DNA from: Mytilus edulis
Lineage: Eukaryota > Mollusca > Bivalvia > Mytilida > Mytilidae
Reading direction: 5' to 3'
NCBI RefSeq assembly: GCF_963676685.1
Contig: NC_092345.1
Span: 24,947,585-25,011,584 of the forward strand
DNA length: 64,000 bases
Notes under the pieces: model-generated
What the model saw: only the letters and a program-made list of their open reading frames with translations
What the model was told of the DNA's origin: nothing
Databases searched by the model: none
Position numbers and translations under genes: made by a program
Part shown: positions 24,246 to 37,600 of the stretch, one piece after another
Numbering within the stretch: position 1 is the first letter of the stretch
Layout of the letters: every line of letters starts with the position of its first letter

Positions 24246-24551
24246 AACAAGAATGTGTCCTCAGTACACGAATGCCCCACTCGCACTATCATTTTCTATG
24301 TTCAGTGGACCGTGAAATTCGGGTAAAATCTCTAATTTGGCATTAAAATTAAAAAGATCATATCATAGGGAACATGTGTACCAAGTTTGAAGTCAATTGG
24401 ACTTCAACTTCATCAAAAACTACCTTGACCAAAAACTTTAACCTGAAGCGGGACAGACGGACAGACAGACAGACGGACGGACGAATGGATGAACGGACGC
24501 ACAGACCAGAAAACATAATGCCCCTCTACTATCGTAGGTGGGGCATAAAAA
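24246..24551 (+). repeat. AACAAGAATGTGTCC...GGGGCATAAAAA repeat
   Basis: A full-looking copy of about 300 bp. It opens with AACAAGAATGTGTCCTCAGT, holds ACTACCTTGACCAAAAACTT and a GACGGACA-rich simple stretch, and closes with CTACTATCGTAGGTGGGGCA. It lies just 3' of the ATP13A1 stop codon. Confidence 0.75.
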
Positions 24552-24982
24552 ACATCTTTCAAAGAAGTTTTATGAGATTTTATATGTTTCTAATATACTG
24601 GTACTTAAAAAAGTATGGGGGCAAGTGGTGCAAAAATCGTGAGCAATGAAAATGGTTTTGCTAAAAATGAATATTTCAGCATTTCAATAAGTAACAGGCT
24701 TTTTTGGGGTTCCATATTCTACAGAAATCTAATCACAATGTCATCCATCTCTTGCAAGCTGGCAGACTGAATGGTTTTTATGGACAAACAATGGTTAATC
24801 AAAAAAATAAAATCATGTCTAATCCATGCAAAAAGTATAAAATATTTCATTCTAATATTGCAATTCCATGATTTTTTTTTTATATGTATACTATAACTGT
24901 CAAGAGGTTTTGTCTACAGAATATGAATTTTGAAATAATTCATTGTTATTGAGCAAGCACCATTGACTACTCTGAGTAAATC

Positions 24983-27900
24983 TTATGTTGATCGTAGATG
25001 TCCCTTTCCAAACAGGAATCTCATTATTCTGTCTATAAGGAAGGATCCTAGAATATCAGCTGCTAAAATCTGTAAAACTGTATTTCTAAACTGTAAAAGA
25101 ACAATTTATAACATGTAATTTGATACTAAGGACTGATTTAAAGTTGATAAGTTACACACTTTAGAAAAACTCAGAAAAACAATAAAACAATTAAAAAAAC
25201 CCAGCTTACACAACCTTGAAGGTAACAAGTATCTGTTAATATATCACTTGTGATATTTTAGGTTGGTTTTGATAAGCTACAATAACCATCAAACTGTCAA
25301 TGAAACCCTGGTATTTTGCCAAAATGACTCTTATAATGGTTACTTACTACAGTCAATTTACAACCATTCTTTCTAAATGTTGGTCTCTGATTGACATCAT
25401 AACCTGACTTATGTATACCTAGTATTTCAAAATTGGTCCGTTTTGGGGTGAATATAATTTCTTTACCATAACTTAAGTGTGACTTTAAAAAGATTACCTG
25501 GTTGCTCAATTTATATTTACTTTTAAAACTAAATTGATAGATTAAATTGATAAGATCACTATATCTTTACCCTAACTTACCAACTGTTTCAAATTGATAA
25601 GCTCATAATATTTATACTAGATACTATAATGGTGTGATAATTATTTAAGAATTGAATGCTTCTTTTTGTAAATTTATTGGGGTGTAAAAGCGTTGACCGA
25701 AGTACATTTTGTATGATGCGCGGAAGCGCTTCATTCTAAAAATGTGTGCACAGTCAACGCTTTTACAACCCTATAAAGTTACAAAAAGAAGCATGCAATA
25801 CTTATAATTACATTTTTTAGCTATGATCATGAAAAATTGAATTTTATATATTTTTTTATTTAATTCACCTGTGCACTTTATTTTTGGACCACGTGTTATC
25901 ATGAATGAAAAGTTGTATTAAGCAATGCAACTGCTTACGTAATATCACGTGATGTGCAGTTAGCCAATCAGAATAAAGTATTATAATGAAACATACATCT
26001 AATGTAATTATAGTCAAATAAACAACTGAAAAGAGCCTACTTAAAAGCTCAGAGAATCCTCAGAGCTTCCTCGTTAGAATAAATCTATGATCCCTTACCT
26101 CTGTTGGTAATTCGACTAGTTCAAATTGTTCTGTAAGTTCTGGAACAGTACCACTAGCCAATGCTGTAATTGCTCCTCCAGAAAATACAAGACTATATAA
26201 TAATGGTTTGTTTTCTGTTAAACTTTCCATAAATGGTTTCCCCTGTAAAATAAAATACAACAATATACTGTTATGCTTTCTGTTAGACTTTCAAAAAATG
26301 GTTGCCTCTGTAAAATAAAATACAACAATATAATGTTTTTCTATATGCAAGGACTTTCCACAAATGCTTCCACTTGTAAAATTTAATTTAAGGTGGTACC
26401 TAACACTACAGGGAGATATCTCTGTAAAATCAGCTAAACGTTTTAATCACATTGTGTTGTTAAGGGAATATTAAGCTTCTCAATGATCAAAAGTAGTGTT
26501 TGTAAAACTGCTATATAACCAGTGTATTTTTTCTGATAAAATGGTTGGTTCAAATTTTTTTTATTTTTTTTTATTTTTGTCAAAGGGTCAAAGTAAATAC
26601 TTTGTCCAAATTTTATGAAAATTAAACGAGCCAAATTAATTTAAGTGAAGGTGTTGGGTACCACCTTAATTATCATTTGTGTTCTTTGCTTTGCATTAAT
26701 TCCTCAAATGCCAGTTGTTAACATTAAGAAACTATTAAAATTACTGTGTAACCTGTACATGTGTCATTAGACACACTGGGGGACCAGAAAAAAATATCAG
26801 ATTTAGCAGGGAGTTGGAATACTCAGGTTTTTCTTCAAGGATGGGCATATTTTCGGACCAGAAAATGTGTCAGTTAAAGCAATATTTTGGAAAACATGAG
26901 TGTCGGATTAGGTAGGTTACACTGTATTCAGTCCTCTTCCCCCGCCATTTAAGGGTCGCATCCATATTGGAATAGATTACAAATATATGTTATCTATTTC
27001 AGAATGGAATACTTCAAGGTACCTAAATAGTAAGCTTATTTTGTTCCAACTACTATCCAAATTCAGTGAAAATTAGAAACACAATCAATAATAATTAATC
27101 CACAACAATATGGTTTCTTCGATGAAGCCTCATGTCTCATTTGCAATGGGTTTATTATTATTCTTGGGATATCAATCAAAATAAGTTTCCTCTATTAATA
27201 CTACGTCAATCAATACTATACAATTATTGACTTTTGATGAGGTTGATACAATGATTTATCAACCCCAGAGATGTGATATTCACCAAGGCCAACGGTCAAC
27301 TGATATCAAAAGTCAACAATTGCTTTATTATATGACTCTTTAGTTCTCAGTGTCATTTTCATATTTTTAGATTGTGAAATATATCCTTGGTTAGATGGTA
27401 TTTTGCCTAGACTGTTTTTATTTTATGCCTGGGTTTGATTTTTAGGCATATTTAATTCTGCATAATTAAAACTAGAAGAATATTGTATCATTTCAATTTT
27501 TAAAGAACAAAACATGAACAATACTTTGTTGCCGGAAACATGTAACTGTCGTCTGTTAGATCGAAACGATTTTATGTCGAGAGCGCTGATTGGTTGATAT
27601 TTATTCGGTCGTCCAATTAAAAACCATTTTATTTATACATCCCTTAAATAGCTAACAAGAATTCCCCGTTTCTATATTTAGGTACACGGACGCTGTTTCA
27701 AATCTTATATTAACCTCTCGTGATTTTTGACGCGGTGAATATAATGTTTTATCAAAGAGGATTTCCTATGCTTTTAGCCAATGAGAAAACAGAAAATTTA
27801 TAGTCATATAATAAGTCTTTTTAACAATCAGAACAATATGTTTTTGTTTGTAAATACAAAATTTGGACACGTCTAGCCTCAGAGATATTAACAGAACAAA

Positions 27901-30900
27901 CTAAAATCTTGCAAAAAAGAAAGAATCATTAGAAATTAAATGAACGTACTAAAGTGATTTCAAAACTAAACAGTGTATTTTCTCAGCAAAAATAGGGAAG
28001 ACTATCTGGGGACAAAAATTGGTATCAGAAATAATTTAAAAACATTTGTGTATCAAGTTTTGTAGTAAGGTTTGTTTCCACTTATTAAGTTATTTATTTA
28101 TTAATATGTTATCAATCCAGATGGAGTTGAACATTTCATGTTTTAACATTAGCTGTACTAGGCTAACAATACATGTTACATACGAAACTGGTAAAGACAA
28201 CAAAACTGTTGACCTCAGATGACTACATACTCTTGTCAAGGTTCAAATGTTTTAAGTACCTGTGATATGGAATCCTTTAATTTTTACTTTTTAACTTACC
28301 CTATAATTTACAGCAAATGTAGACACTTGTAATGCCATAGATATAATATAAACTGTTGTGTTTAATATACTAGGTGAAAATTTCCTTTCTAAATCTACAA
28401 ACTCATCTTCACTGTTAAAAGAAAAATAATAAACAAATATAATTTATATTGATGTATATTTGATGAATACAAAATGCATCTTACTGTATAACAAGAAGCC
28501 ATTACTGCAAGGCTATTCACAAAAGTCTGATCTAAATAGTTGTAAATTATCAAATTATATACATGTTGATATCACAAAAATTGTCAACTGCAAGTCAAAC
28601 TATAAAGCAAGTTAACAAAATTTTGTATCTTGATTCTAAAATTTGTTGTTGATGCTTCTTTTTTTTTTTCATCTGACAAGTCAAAGCCTTAGGTAGCTGT
28701 TGAGGTATGCTGTGCTGTTACACCACTGTTCCAGATAAGGGGACAGTAAAGTGCTGACCTAAACTGATTAACACCAACACATTCTTTGTTTGCCTATGCC
28801 AAGTCAAGAGCCAGGGATTACTGATTGTTGCTGTCTGCAAGATTTGTTTTGTTATTTTTTTTTTAATAGCAAATATCCAATTTGGTTTTCCATGTTTAAA
28901 ATTTCATCCATTGAAATGCTACAGTTTTTTTGAGCTTGCTATACAGTATGTTCTTTTATCATTGATGGACTATTACCAATAGTTACTTAAACCCATGTCC
29001 TTTTGTCTCTAGTAGATAGTGGTCTCATGTGCAATAATATTACATTGCTTTATTTCTAGGCTGCTTTTCTAGTCACAAGTCAGGAGCCTCTGGCCTTTGT
29101 TAGTCTTGTATTATTTTAATTTTAGTTTCTTGTGTACAATTTGGAAATTAGTATGGCGTTCATTATCACTGAACTAGTATATATTTGTTTAGGGGCCAGT
29201 TGAAGGACGCCTCCGGGTTGCGGGAATTTCTCGCTACATTGAAGACCTGTTGGTGACCTTCTGCTGTTGTTTTTTTCTATGGTCGGGTTGTTGTCTCTTT
29301 GTCACATTCCCCATTTCCATTCTCAATTTTATATTCTACTTGCAAAACAAATTAAATATTACCTTGGTGGTGTCAGAGCTTTTGCTTCTTGTACTAAATA
29401 TACTAAACATGTAAAATGTACTGCAAACTGTAATAACACTGTTAACAGTGTGTAGAAATTAAATATATTAGGTAAAGGTCTCTCCTTTGATAATGTCTTC
29501 AATGGCTGAAAATAAACAGATTAGTATTCAAATACTGAAGAAATGAACCAGGGGTTGAAGTCATAAAACTTTGCTCGTTGCTCGGAGCACAAAAATCATG
29601 CTCGAAACACAAAATCCAGTATTTTGATTGGTTGATTCTTGAGTCTGAGTACAAAAATCGTGTTCGAAAGTTTCATGACCGCAAGGCCAGGTATATGAGG
29701 CAAGCGTATGTGTGTGTTTTAATTCGTTATTGATAGCTATTGTACCATAAAAATTTAACCTGACACAACATTTCATGGTCTTTTTATAATCATTGTACAA
29801 AGCATTATTTATCTGTGCCTCTCAGGCCTGAACAGTGAAAAACAAGACATAAAAACTATGTCAGTTGATCTCTGATGGGGAGTTGTCTCATGGGCAATCA
29901 TTCCACGTCTTCTTTTTTTTATACTGACATGGAAACACACTGACATACTGTGAAAACTTGTGTGGAATTCAAGAGGACTTCATATACACCTTTTACATCC
30001 TTGTGTTAGTAAATACATAAACAACTAATTATAGTCATATGCATTATACTGATATTGGACATAAATATAAATATTTCGCCTCAGAGAATATCAGTTTTTT
30101 AAATAAAAAAACCATAAGATGCATCATACATCAAAATCTGTCAGTTTTACACAATAAAGACACAATAAAGAAATCTATTAACTGCAATTTAGTATTGCAG
30201 AATGAAGATTGCTGAGTATTATACAATCTTTGATATGTACTGAATTATAAAAAATGCATTGTTGGCTTCTTATCACATATATACTTACCTTTGACCTTGA
30301 TATAAATAAGAAACAGCCAGCTAGCAGCAGTCCTTGCATGGTAGCCTGACTATCACTGAATTTGATACCATCTAAATATAGAACACTCTGGCTGTAGGCT
30401 AAGACTAATGCATTCAATGCTAGAATCTTAAACATCTGTAGTGTTGTCACTAATGTACATCTACCTTGCTTGATTATATGGCAAACTGAAAAAAAAACAA
30501 TTATGAATATATTTACACATGCATGTTTGATAAATGTCAATGAAATCAAGTATGACAAAAATAAATCTGTAATAGTTTCTGTGTAATTTATAACAGCTTT
30601 TAAGAGCTTGAAATATTTTATTTATACCTTTCAGCTGTTAAAGACTGTATGTTGCCCTCTAAATGTTTTTTGCTTTTTATAGTCTTCAGGTTTCTGTCTC
30701 ATTTTCATATATGGTACCCCATCTATTTCAAAAGTTGCCATTTACATTTGGCAAATCCTTAATTTGCCCAGAGTCGGATGACCTTCTATGTAAATTCATA
30801 AGATCAATATCATATATGCATTGTGATAATTTTTGAATGAAATGTTATATTTCTTATGGTGAAACTATAAAGTTAGGGGTTGCTTTTCACAAAAGAAACA

Positions 30901-31641
30901 GATTCCACCATTTCACTCCATCCATTACATAACCATACCAAACCTTGATCGTTCAATTAGTACTAATTCAAGTTGATAACAAGAATGTGTCCAAAGTACA
31001 CGGATGCCCCACTCAATCATTTTCCATGTTCCATGGACCGTGAAATAGGGTAAAAATCTAATTTGGCATTAAAATTAGAAAGATTATACTATAGGGAACA
31101 TGTGTACTAAGTTTCAAGTTGATTTGACTTCAATTTCATCAAAAACTACCTTGACCAAAAACTTTAACCTGAAACTCCCACTTTCATTTTCTATCTTAAG
31201 TGAACCGTGAAATTGGGGTCAAAACTTTAATTTGGCACTAAAATTAGAAAGATCATATCATAAGTAACAAGTGTACTAAGTTTCAAGTTGATAGGACTTC
31301 AGCTTCATCAAAAACTACCTTGACCAAAAACTTTAACCTGAAGCGGGACGAACGAACGAACGAACAGACGGACGAACGAACGAATGGAGCCACAAACCAG
31401 AAAACATAATGCCCCTCTACTATCGTAGGTGGGGCATAAAAATCAAAATCATCAGAATATTGTTGTTGAATCTACATGTATATGAAAATGATGAAGATAT
31501 ATACTAGCATCTTTAGTACCTACCACATGTAGTTGTTGATAATTTTGATGTGAATGGTGAAGCTATGCTAGCATCTCCTAACTTGACAACTTGAGCTTTC
31601 TCATCTTCTTCCAGTTCCTTCATCATATTAGCCAACTTTTT
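24983..31641 (-). CDS. ATP13A1: ATP13A1 exons 21-26: M5-M10
   Basis: Exon 21 (31641-31524): [18 protein letters not shown]. Exon 22 (30485-30289): [36 protein letters not shown] and [15 protein letters not shown]. Exon 23 (29505-29363): [16 protein letters not shown] plus a span. Exon 24 (28411-28300): [18 protein letters not shown]. Exon 25 (26242-26099): [18 protein letters not shown]. Exon 26 (25090-24983): [20 protein letters not shown], stop at 24,983-24,985. Exon 25's acceptor end is repeated upstream. Confidence 0.95.
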
Positions 31642-34600
31642 CTGTTAAATTAAACAAGAATAATTTCACTGTTTTTGGCAAGGTTGATTCACAATCCAGT
31701 AATATGTCATTACATTGTCAAATAGGAGTTATGAAGTAGTCAACCAATTATTTCAGTCTGACAGGTTTAAATGTGTGTTTATCAAGAAGTATTGCATACT
31801 TATTTAGACATGTTTAGGCCAATTAAAATTAATTGATAGATTTTCAAAATTATCTACCGAGAATAGAGATTGATAACAAGAAGGGCATGAAATAATCGGG
31901 ATTCAAGTAATACGCTGTGTCCAAGAACACAAATCGCGGCATGACACACATTTCTGTGCAAAGAACCGTTAATTACGGTATAAGTGCAAAATTGATAAAA
32001 TGACTTTGTGTCAGGAATTTTTAACTATGAATAATATCCAAAGAGCAAAGTCGTGGCACACAGTGGTACAAAAACATAACTGGATTAAACAAATTGACAC
32101 AAGAACGAACTTGTTAGATTTATGACAGTATATTGAGTTCAAAAAGTCAGCAAACATACACTTAAATTTACCCATGGCTATTGTGTTTTTGTTGACAAAA
32201 AGCAAACACCTTCTGTCCCAATACCCTCAATAGAGTCATTAAACAACTCCTTCTTTTTTGTTTAGTTTATGTTTTACATATTAATTATATTTGCGTCTAT
32301 AAGAAGAATCATAAAAGCACCAACCCTATTATTTTCAAAACTGAGTTTTCATTTTATTCTGTACTCATAATTCTTGTGTTGCATACCCATGCATATTTGT
32401 TCCATTTTATGGAGACAAAAAAACATAAATTTGGTGAAGGAAGTCCAACTGAAGAGAGCATTTCTCATATGTTTATGCTGTTTACTAAAAATAGGTTTCT
32501 AAAACAGCAATTACATGACGAACCGTGAATGGTTGCCAACACTAGATTTTTATTTAAGATTTGAAAAATTATGTAAGATTCCTTATAAATACATGTATAT
32601 ACATGATATAAGCTTATTATTACACTTGCATATATGAAGAACACGTCACAAGAGGGTTTCATTGGAAATACAAAATAAAAAATAAAATCCTCCCACCCAC
32701 CCCATTTTTTTCATAAATTTGGATGAAAATCTAATAATTAATTTTAGTTGGCCTTATCAAAAGCCATTACTTGGTCCCTTAAATCACAAAAACAGCTAAA
32801 TCCTTCAATACTATCAAAGTTATGTTCAGGTCAAGGAACAGTAAATGGGCTTCTTTTTTTTTTTTGCATGCAATCTTGGCTCGGTGAACTACAACTGAAA
32901 AAAAATATGCATTTATGTCTTTTATTATCTGAAATATTGCAGATTGATTTCATTTAATATTGGTGAATATTTGATTAGAAAGCACATAAAATTGGTGATA
33001 AAACATTTAAAATTTGTCTTAAATTTCCAAACTTCTAATTCTACTCCATAGATTTTTCTTAAAAAACTGTATGTTGTTGACACATAGTGACATACATTTC
33101 TGTTTTAATGAAATAAAAAAATCATATGGTCACCGACTTCGTTTTTTGTCTAAAAATCAATGTGTTACCTTGTTGGTAGTGAAAAACATCAAAAATCAAT
33201 GGTTTTACAGCCTGCATCATGGCGACGTTGCGATTATTTCAACGGTTTATTGGATTTTTTTCACAAAGAACACAACTTTGAATGATTTATACCGTTTAAA
33301 GGAAGTTAGTGACCCTACCTTTATTATGCATCATTATAACGGAAATTTATGTATCAACAACATATAGTTTTTAAAACAAAATCTATGGAGCATAATTAAA
33401 AATTTAGCGATTTTAAGACAAATTTTAGAAGATTTATGCAGATTTTATGTGCTTTCTATACAAATGTTCATCAATTTTGTAAAAATTCAATCAGTAATAT
33501 TTTAAATGATAAATGAGATAAATGCTCGATTTTTAGTTGAAGTTCATCAAGCCAGAGTTGTATGCAAAATTTTACTGAAATCTGTGACATTTACTATAAC
33601 TTGACCTTAAGGGCTGTTTCAGCAAAAAATCATTTTGTCCGATGAAGAGAACAATTAAAATCTACTAGCAAAAAATGTTTATCTAATAATTTGATGCAGT
33701 ATGGTAACATGGTTGAAAAATGATGATAAGGTACAAACACTACTATTTTTCGTAAGTCATTTCTTTTCATTTTTGGTCACATGAAAATGAACCAACTACC
33801 AAATTCTTATATCTATTCATCATTACAGCATTGTAAAGATGATATTCTAGAGCTGCTGCAACCAATTTTGTATACATCTGTTTGTTTCATTATTTTTTTT
33901 TACCTGTGTTGGAGCCAAGTTATCTCCCCTTGCTATAGCTCTCTGTTTTGCTACTCTGCCACCAGGTTTTCCTTTCATTGAAGATGGTCCAGCTCTGTCA
34001 TTCATTGTGTGATTGGCTTCACCATCCTAATATTTAAATAAATCATTAATTTCAAACAATCAAACATAACTACATACCGTATATTAACTATAAAAAGAAA
34101 TCTTAAATAAATTCATCTTAGTAATGTAGATTGTGTTTGTGTTATATCAAAACCATATTTTGCTTAAAGAGAGTGAATGACTGATCAAATTTTCATTCTT
34201 CAGTTTGAACAACCCATTTAAAATCAAATATATCTTTTAAAATTGCTAGAAAACTTACTTGAAAGCAACAATAAAATCCATGATCCTTGCTGTTGCGTTT
34301 TGTCAATCATGTGTAGAGATTTTGTGTCATGAATTTAAATGTAATATCCTTTCTTTTCTTTTGTTTTAACATAACTATTTTTCAGTATGGGAAATTGGAA
34401 GTCATTTAAAATAAACACTGTTGATGCAAAATTAATCAATGGTTTGACGCAGTAAATTACCTCCTCTGACTTCCTTTTCTTCTTTTCTGGTAACTTTTCT
34501 GGGGCATTTGCTAATAATGCAACACCTATAACAATGAAAATCACCATGGTTATTAAAAAGACATACAAAAGGAATTTTATTTCCAAGATCCATATTTTGA

Positions 34601-37600
34601 TGGCATCTTAAAATATAAATTTATATTTCAAATATTTGTGGTTTAAAATTCTGTGTATTAAACATTGTAATATTAAAGTCAACAAATATATAGAAATAAA
34701 AAAGTTTAGAAGAATTTACAAATAGATAATTTTTATACGACTGCAAAAATTTTAATTTTTTGGTCGTATATTGCTATCACGTTGGCGTTGTCGTCGTCGT
34801 CCGAATACTTTTAGTTTTTGCACTCTAACTTTAGTAAAAGTGAATAGAAATCAATGAAATTTTAACACAAGGTTTATGACCACAAAAGGAAGGTTGGGAT
34901 TGATTTTGGGAGTTTTGGTCCCAACATTTTAGGAATTAGGGGCCAAAAAGGGCCCAAATAAGCATTTTCTTGGTTTTCGCACTATAACTTTAGTTTAAGT
35001 GAATAGAAATCTATGAAATTTTGACACAAGGTTTATGACCACAAAAGGACGGTTGGGATTGATTTTGGGAGTTTTGGTTCCAACAGTTTAGGAATTAAGG
35101 GCCAAAAAAGGGCCCAAATAAGCATTATTCTTGGTTTTCGCACAATAACTTTAGTATAAGTAAATAGAAATCAATGAAATTTAAACACAAGGTTTATGAC
35201 CACAAAAGAAAAGTTGGGATTGATTTTTGGAGTTGAGGTCAAAACAGTTTATGAATTAGGGGCCAAAAAGGGGCCCAAATAAGCATTTTTTTGGTTTTTG
35301 CACCATAACTTTAGTATAAGTAAATAGAAATCTATGAAATTTAAACACAAGGTTTATGACTATAAAAGGAAGGTTGGGTTTGATTTTGGGAGTTTTGGTC
35401 CCAACAGATTAGGAATAAGGGGCACAAAGGGTCCAAAATTGAACTTTGTGTGATTTCATCAAAAATTGAATAATTGGGGTTCTTTGATATGCCGAATCTA
35501 ACTATGTATGTAGATTCTTAATTTTTGGTCCCGTTTTCAAATTGGTCTACATTAAGGTCCAAAGGGTCCAAAATTAAACTTAGTTTGATTTTAACAAAAA
35601 TTGAATCCTTGGGGTTCTTTGATATGCTGAATTTAAAAATGTACTTAGATTTTTAATTATTGGCCTAGTTTTCAAGTTGGTCCAAATGGGGGTCCAAAAT
35701 TAAACTTTGTTTGATTTCATCAAAAATTGAATAAATGGGTTCTTTGATATGCCAAATCTAACTGTGTATGTAGATTCTTAATTTTTGGTCCAGTTTTCAA
35801 ATTGGTCTACATTAAGGTCCAAAGGGTCCAAAATTAAACTAAGTTTGATTTTAACAAAAATTAAATTATTGGGCTTATTTGAAATGCTTTATCTAAACAT
35901 GTACTTTGATTTTTGATTATGGGCCCAGTTTTCAAGTTGGTCCAAATCAGGATTCCATATCAAGTATTGTGCAATAGCAAGAAATTTTCAATTGCACAAT
36001 ATTGCACAATAGCAAGAAATATCTAATTGCACAATATTGTGCAATAGCAATTAATTTTCAATTGGAGTTATCTTTCTTTGTATAGAATAGTAGTTGATAA
36101 TATATGTTGGAAATTTGCCAGACATGACTATGATGTCATTTGCTATTTTTATTTGCCAATAACTTTATGTAAATAACTTTTCATTTGAAATTTGCCAATA
36201 TAAAATGTTGCTGATGAAGCTTTTTTTACTTATCTTATCTAAAATGTTTTTAGATAATGTATGTTGGACATTTGCCAGACATGACTATGATGTCATTTTT
36301 TATTTTTATTTGCCATTAACTTTATGTAAATAACTTCATTGGAAATTTGCCAATATAAAATGTTGCTGATGAAGTTTTTTTTTCCTTATCTTATCTAAAA
36401 TATTTTTAGCTTAAAAGTTGTGTCCATACTTGTTCTCATTTCAGATTTCATAAATAAAAAGATAATTTCTTCAAACATTTTTTTGACAGGATTAATATTC
36501 AACAGCATAGTGAATTGCTCAAAGGCAAACAAAGTTTTAAGTTCATTAGACCACATTCATTCTTTGTCAGAAACCTATGCTGTGTCAACTATTCAATTTT
36601 AGATTTAAATAAGTTTGAAGAAGTAATCTTTAATTGATTTGTAAAATCTTGACATTTGTTTTGTGTAAAAAACCCATATAATTCAAATTCAGAGCTGTAT
36701 CACGCTTAAATGTTTTGTCTATACCTGCCCCAACTGTTCAGGGATCGACCTCTGCGGTCGTATAAAGCTGCGCCCTGCGGAGCACCTGGTTATATAAATA
36801 TAAAGCTATATACATGAAGCCTACCAAACAAATAGCTATATACATCAAGTCTACCAGAATGAATATTTTTCAGGGCACCAAGAGATCATGAGCTTAACTT
36901 ACATACATATCAAAATCTCAGTGCGCTGTCATCATTTGTATTACACTTACCTACATGTGCATGTTTCAGGGCACTTGCATGTACATGTTTCAAGGCACCT
37001 ACATCATTTGTATTACACTTACCTACATGTGCATGTTTCAGGGCACTTGCATGTGCATGTTTCAAGGCACCTACATCATTTGTATTACACTTACCTACAT
37101 GTGCATGTTTCAGGGCACTTGCATGTGCATGTTTCAAGGCACCTACATTATTTGTATTACACTTACCTACATGTGCATGTTTCAGGGCACCAACATCTTT
37201 TGTATTACACTTACCTACATGTGCATGTTTCAGGGCACCAACATCTTTTGTATTACACTTACCTACATGTGCATGTTTCAGTGCACCTACATCATTTGTA
37301 TTACACTTACCAACATGTGCATGTTTCAGGGCACCAACATCTTTTTTATTACACTTACCTACATGTGCATGTTTCAGTGCACCTACATCATTTGTACCAT
37401 CACCACACATAAGTGTTGTAAAACCCAAACTTTTTAATGTTGTGATGACAACTTCCTGTAAATAGAATTACACATTGTAATTATGTATATGCACATGTAT
37501 ATTGGTTTACTAATAATATCTTTGGTAATCATCAACATTTATCTAAATGATAAAGTTTCAGTGCTTAACCAAATGTGTTTATATTTAAGAATTGAATGCT

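Noticed and set aside
24450-24500. GACGGACA-type simple repeats as a separate satellite
   Set aside because: They are an internal part of the dispersed AACAAGAATGTGTCC family, seen at the same place in each copy.
26307-26340. Extra ATP13A1 exon at the second exon 25 acceptor copy
   Set aside because: The frame is shifted by 65 nt and the family needs only one copy; treated as a duplicated boundary.
37359-37370. His in place of Asp in the usual ADVG of the P-type hinge (HAHVG)
   Set aside because: All array copies carry it, and I recall His at this place in some other P5A ATPases, so I do not treat it as a damaged residue. An alignment would settle it.
36888-37437. Long overlapping reading frames on both strands (160-174 codons)
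   Set aside because: They arise from the 24 bp-based tandem array, whose period is a multiple of 3. Only the exon 18 part on the minus strand has evidence of coding.
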